Assembly (NCBI GenBank): GCA_001701075.1
Contig: DAAK01000072.1
Coordinates: forward strand, 1 to 9,226
DNA length: 9,226 nt
From: Bacteroidales bacterium GP3
GTDB lineage: Bacteria; Bacteroidota; Bacteroidia; Bacteroidales; Muribaculaceae
Reading direction: 5' to 3'
The notes under the pieces: generated by a model
What the model saw: only the letters and a program-made list of their open reading frames with translations
Databases searched by the model: none
Told to the model about the DNA's origin: nothing
Program-made: the position numbers and the translations under genes
Part shown: positions 6,282-9,226 of the stretch, one piece after another
Numbering within the stretch: position 1 is the first letter of the stretch
Layout of the letters: the number at the start of each line of letters is the position of its first letter

Positions 6282-7489
6282 TACTTTATTTTTTTGAATA
6301 CACTGAGAGCATAAATGAGTACGAATGCATAGCCTATGGCTGGAATGATAAATGCTGTCGACATGGAAGTGAGATCTGCCATGCGTGCCATTAACAATGT
6401 GCCCACAGCTCCACCGATTGGGGTCATCATAAGGAAGGAGGAGGCTATCTTTACGTTATGTCCCTGTGCCCCTACGATGGTGATGGCAAATATGGTAGGA
6501 AACATGATTGCTTCAAAGGCATAGCACATGAAGACGCCTGCGCGCGATATCCATCCGCAGTCCATCGTCACGAGCAGCGCTCCTACCACTGTCATCAATC
6601 CACATACTACAAGCACCTTCACTGAAGACACCTTGCTCATCACCCAGCTGCCTAAAATACGTGCAAGCATAAACAGTCCGAGGGCTCCAAATGAAAGTAC
6701 TACAGAAGCTGTGGTCTTGTCCATCCAGCCATCTCCGGTCGCATAATTGATGAAGAGACTGTTGATAGAAATTTCGGCTATTTCATAGAAGAAGAGTGCT
6801 ATGACTCCGAATCGGAATGTAGAATTACTCCAGAGCCCTTTGATAGTGGCTCCAAGGCCTTCTTTCTCATCGGTAGAAGCATTTTCGTCATCTATGCTGC
6901 TGATTTCGGGAAGTTTTACGCGTGAGAAAAGAATAGCGGCCACCAACACAGCTACGCCCATTATGCCGTAGGGAACCGATACGCTGCTCTCTGGAGTGGA
7001 GAATAGAAAACCTCCCACAATTACGGGAGCAAGGATGCAACCAAGGCCATTGAATGATTGCGCAAGATTCAATCTGCTTGCTGCGGTCTCTTTTTCTCCA
7101 AGTTCTGTAGCATAGGGATTGGCTGCCGTTTCAAGAATTACGAGACCGCAGCCTATTATAAACAGGGCAAAGAGAAACATTCCAAACGACATCATGCTTT
7201 CGCCTGGGATGAAGAGAAGAGCTCCGAGTGCGAAGAGCAGCAGGCCTGTTACGACTCCTTTGCGATAACCAACACGTGTAATGAGGATACCGGCAGGGAG
7301 TGCCATAAGGAAATATCCAAGATATGTAGTGGCTTGTATGAGTGCTGACTGCCCGATGGATATATTAAGCATTTCCTGAAAATGCTTGTTGAGCACATCA
7401 AGAATAGCGCGGGCAAAACCCCACATGAAGAAGAGGCTCGTGATGAGAACAAAAGGAATTAGATATTTCTTAGATACTAATTTGCTCAT
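6281..7489 (-). CDS. FHS-family MFS sugar:H+ symporter (FucP/GluP-like)
   Basis: The 402-residue protein is hydrophobic throughout, consistent with 12 transmembrane helices in the inner membrane. It matches the fucose-galactose-glucose:H+ symporter branch of the MFS: LFFMWGFARAILDVLNKHF, with Asp31 at the position of FucP Asp46; LGYFLMALPAGILITRVGYRKGVVTGLLLFALGALLF; ILETAANPYATELG, with Glu120 at the position of FucP Glu135; and RLNLAQSFNGLG (139-150). Those two acidic residues are the proton and sugar coupling sites in E. coli FucP. A charged loop around residues 200-215 separates the two six-helix halves. ATG 7489 is supported by the MSKLVSKKYLIPF start and by a promoter motif about 40 bp upstream. 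There is no Shine-Dalgarno sequence. It is first in an operon with the PfkB kinase. The substrate could be fucose, glucose, galactose or another hexose; the fucosidase next door favours fucose only weakly. Confidence 0.93.
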   Translation of the reverse strand: MSKLVSKKYLIPFVLITSLFFMWGFARAILDVLNKHFQEMLNISIGQSALIQATTYLGYFLMALPAGILITRVGYRKGVVTGLLLFALGALLFIPGESMMSFGMFLFALFIIGCGLVILETAANPYATELGEKETAASRLNLAQSFNGLGCILAPVIVGGFLFSTPESSVSVPYGIMGVAVLVAAILFSRVKLPEISSIDDENASTDEKEGLGATIKGLWSNSTFRFGVIALFFYEIAEISINSLFINYATGDGWMDKTTASVVLSFGALGLFMLARILGSWVMSKVSSVKVLVVCGLMTVVGALLVTMDCGWISRAGVFMCYAFEAIMFPTIFAITIVGAQGHNVKIASSFLMMTPIGGAVGTLLMARMADLTSMSTAFIIPAIGYAFVLIYALSVFKKIK

Positions 7490-7527
7490 TTCATTATGAT
7501 GTTTTGGTCATGATATCAAATAACGTG

Positions 7528-7535
7528 CAAATATA
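7528..7535 (-). promoter_or_regulatory. Bacteroidetes-type -7 promoter element for the permease-kinase operon
   Basis: The minus strand reads TATATTTG, an exact fit to the TAnnTTTG element used by the Bacteroidetes primary sigma factor. It would place transcription start near 7521, giving a leader of roughly 30 nt before ATG 7489. The -33 TTTG is not seen at the usual 19-21 bp distance. An AT-rich run, including eight T residues on the minus strand, lies directly upstream. It sits beyond the GH95 terminator, consistent with a separate transcription unit. Confidence 0.6.
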
Positions 7536-7568
7536 CAAAAAAAATCAATAAGTCTTATGATAAATGAG

Positions 7569-7599
7569 AAAAAAGCGCACATCCTTTGCGGATGCACGC
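7569..7599 (-). terminator. Rho-independent terminator of the GH95 gene
   Basis: On the minus strand, arms gcgtgcatcc (7599-7590) and ggatgtgcgc (7584-7575) pair over ten positions around a five-base loop and are followed by six T (7574-7569). Two of the ten pairs are G-U wobbles on the minus-strand RNA but would be C-A mismatches on the plus strand, so the hairpin is built for minus-strand transcription. It begins about 50 bp after the GH95 stop. A plus-strand T run (7603-7608) also exists, but no plus-strand gene ends here. Confidence 0.85.
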
Positions 7600-7623
7600 C
7601 TCTTTTTTAATGTAGTCTCAAGT

Positions 7624-7647
7624 TTAAACGATTAAACGATTAAACAA
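7624..7647. repeat. Three 8-bp tandem repeats next to the GH95 stop
   Basis: The units ttaaacga (7624-7631), ttaaacga (7632-7639) and ttaaacaa (7640-7647) are contiguous, ending one base before the GH95 stop codon (7649-7651, read as TAA on the minus strand). With the preceding bases they form the palindrome GTTTAAAC at 7622-7629. They lie between the stop codon and the terminator hairpin. No function is evident. Confidence 0.8.
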
Positions 7648-7648
7648 T

Positions 7649-9226
7649 TTATCGGATTACTTTCTTAGAAATCTTATTACCGTCGCGAACGATGTAGATA
7701 CCATTTTCAGGATTAGCTACACGTACACCTTGAAGGTTATAGTATTCTACTTTACCATTTGCTGAATCAATGGCTTCAACATTTTCTCCTTCTCCAATTG
7801 TCACGAAATAATATTCTCCTGCTGTAGTCGGGAATTTAATGTTGTTGTCGTCAATAAGTGTAGTAGTCACTTCTTGCCCGTTCCGGTCAGTGATCTTTGC
7901 TTCAGCAATGCCTGCATAATTTAGCATACATTCGAGTCCTGAACCGGATTTGATCACAGCTTCTGTAAGTCTACTATCTTTCCATGTCTGGTCTACCTCG
8001 AAGTTTCCTTCGGCTTTAACTCCGCGAAGCGAACCATCCACCCAATATGGAGAAAGTGCTGGAAGAAGTCTGATTACTCCTCCATAGCTTTGAAGCAGCA
8101 TTTCAGTGACACCTGCCGTGTAGCCGAAGTTGCCATCAATTTGGAATGGTGAATGTGAGTCAAATAGATTGTAGTAGATTCCACCGGCACCGTTGCTCTG
8201 CCCGTAGGATGAAGCGTGACGAAGAGCCTTAGTGATAATGGTCGCTGCATGTTCCCCATCAAGAGCCCGCGCCCATAGGGCAAGACGCCAAGCAAGCGAC
8301 CAGCCGGTAGATACATCACCGCGCTGTGTAAGGGAGTTGACTGCAGGACCAAACCATTCGCTTTCCGGAGTTATATTGCCAAAGGGATACATAGCCATTA
8401 AGTGTGATTGGTGGCGGTGTTCCTTTTCTCCCACACTGTAATCACTCTTTTTCCATTCGCGCAGCAGAAGGTCGCCTGTCTTCACTCCATTGCTTTCTTC
8501 ACCCCAGGCACCAGTGTATTCTTCAGTGGCGAGGCCGCGGTCAAGATTCTCAAATTTATTTTTGAGTTCTGTCACGAAATCTTCATTTACTCCTGCATCG
8601 TCACCGAGTGCTTCAATGGCAGCAAGTGTGATACGGAAAAGTTCGTAGACGATCTGTTGTGCATGAGCAGTGGCATCTTCTGCACCCGGACCATGCTCTG
8701 GCGACCATTCTTGAGGAGCAACCCAAGTGCCGTCTGTGTCTTGAATCAGGCGTTCTAGCCAGAACTTAGTGCAACTTACGATCACCGGCATAGCGGTTTC
8801 CTTCAGGAATTCGCGGTCGAGAGTATAGATATAGTGCTGCCATAGATGAGTGCTATACCATGCATTGGCGATTACATAGTTTTCTGCATAGTCTGAATGT
8901 CCGAATATATTATTCTGTGTGAAGCATGTCCACCCTTCGGTCTGGCCAGATCGGTGTGCATATTCCTGCCATTCCTTATGTTCAATTGCCATTGCATGGA
9001 TGTAATTGAGGTATGGCATATGCATCTCGGATAAGTTGGTGATTTCAGCTGGCCAATAATTCATCTGCACATTGATATTTGAGTGTATGTCACACTGCCA
9101 AGCGGGATTGTTGGAATTATTCCATATGCCCTGCAGGTTGGATGGGAGATCCATTCCACGCGATGAAGAAATCAGCAGATAGCGTCCGTAGGCATAATAT
9201 AGTTCCTCAAGCATCAGGTTGGTAGG
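7649..9226 (-). CDS. GH95 alpha-L-fucosidase, catalytic and C-terminal part (5' end outside window)
   Basis: The frame stays open to the window edge, so 525 residues are visible; GH95 proteins usually have some 750-830 plus, and the N-terminal beta-sandwich is missing. Numbering from the Met at 9214, the (alpha/alpha)6 domain shows GRYLLISSSRG and LPSNLQGIWN, then HSNINVQMNYWP, whose Asn46 and Asn48 match the water-activating pair Asn421/Asn423 of Bifidobacterium AfcA. WSPEHGP supplies the acid Glu173 (AfcA Glu566), HRHQSHLMAMYPF follows at 266-278, and QIDGNFG contains Asp360 (AfcA Asp766). The family comprises inverting 1,2-alpha-L-fucosidases with some alpha-L-galactosidases; His44 at the AfcA His419 position favours fucose, as I recall the family literature. 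A beta-sandwich follows, then a sorting-type tail. Secretion is expected, but the signal peptide is off-window. The Met at 9214 is internal, since family sequence continues upstream. Confidence 0.95.
   Translation of the reverse strand, partial: PTNLMLEELYYAYGRYLLISSSRGMDLPSNLQGIWNNSNNPAWQCDIHSNINVQMNYWPAEITNLSEMHMPYLNYIHAMAIEHKEWQEYAHRSGQTEGWTCFTQNNIFGHSDYAENYVIANAWYSTHLWQHYIYTLDREFLKETAMPVIVSCTKFWLERLIQDTDGTWVAPQEWSPEHGPGAEDATAHAQQIVYELFRITLAAIEALGDDAGVNEDFVTELKNKFENLDRGLATEEYTGAWGEESNGVKTGDLLLREWKKSDYSVGEKEHRHQSHLMAMYPFGNITPESEWFGPAVNSLTQRGDVSTGWSLAWRLALWARALDGEHAATIITKALRHASSYGQSNGAGGIYYNLFDSHSPFQIDGNFGYTAGVTEMLLQSYGGVIRLLPALSPYWVDGSLRGVKAEGNFEVDQTWKDSRLTEAVIKSGSGLECMLNYAGIAEAKITDRNGQEVTTTLIDDNNIKFPTTAGEYYFVTIGEGENVEAIDSANGKVEYYNLQGVRVANPENGIYIVRDGNKISKKVIR
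7652..7753 (-). other. C-terminal sorting-type tail of the GH95 protein
   Basis: The last 34 residues, starting KVEYYNLQGVRV and containing the GIYIVRDG core and a basic KISKKVIR end, follow a linker after the GH95 C-terminal beta-sandwich. They resemble the YNLQG-x-x-V ... GIYIV ... K tails common on secreted Bacteroidales proteins and related to type IX secretion C-terminal domains (Por_Secre_tail, TIGR04183). This would direct the enzyme across the outer membrane or to the cell surface if the strain has that system. The assignment rests on motif recognition alone. Confidence 0.65.

Noticed and set aside
7487..7494. A two-codon upstream frame ATG AAA TGA overlapping the permease start on the minus strand
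   Set aside because: Its TGA overlaps the permease ATG, but so short a frame is expected by chance in AT-rich leaders and nothing else supports a regulatory role.

Overview
The window looks like chromosomal DNA of a Bacteroidales bacterium, most likely Prevotella or a close relative. Supporting signs are the moderately AT-rich coding sequence, the absence of Shine-Dalgarno sequences before starts, a TAnnTTTG-type -7 promoter element, the families present (GH92, GH95, FHS-type sugar permease) and a Bacteroidales-style C-terminal sorting tail on a secreted enzyme. I cannot name the species.

Layout. Bases 1-351 (+) are the 3' end of an MgtE-type Mg2+ transporter. A 105-bp gap follows, made almost entirely of short tandem repeats that run up to the start codon of a complete mutS (457-3111, +). 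A second repeat-filled gap (3112-3235) leads into a GH92 alpha-mannosidase-family gene (3236-5392, +). It converges on a minus-strand pair: a PfkB-family sugar kinase (5415-6281) and, overlapping it by one base, an FHS-family MFS sugar permease (6281-7489). The pair has its own likely promoter at 7528-7535. Upstream of it on the same strand is a GH95 alpha-L-fucosidase-type gene (7649-9226, its 5' end outside the window), closed by a rho-independent terminator at 7569-7599.

How the genes may work together. MgtE and MutS are housekeeping. GH92, PfkB kinase, FHS permease and GH95 look like a small glycan-use set: exo-glycosidases release mannose or fucose, the permease imports a monosaccharide and the kinase phosphorylates it. 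No SusC/SusD pair, regulator or sulfatase is visible, so this is at most part of a polysaccharide utilisation locus. A kinase of the PfkB rather than FGGY fold leaves the imported sugar unassigned.

The most unusual feature lies at the gene boundaries. A 36-bp hairpin-containing repeat occurs twice in opposite orientation (3115-3150 and 5389-5424, 35/36 identical) and brackets the GH92 gene. The second copy contains the stop codons of both convergent genes. GH92 appears clipped at both termini where the repeats begin. A ten-copy heptanucleotide repeat abuts mutS, and other short tandem repeats touch the mgtE and GH95 stop codons. I saw no CRISPR array, tRNA, rRNA, transposase or phage gene.
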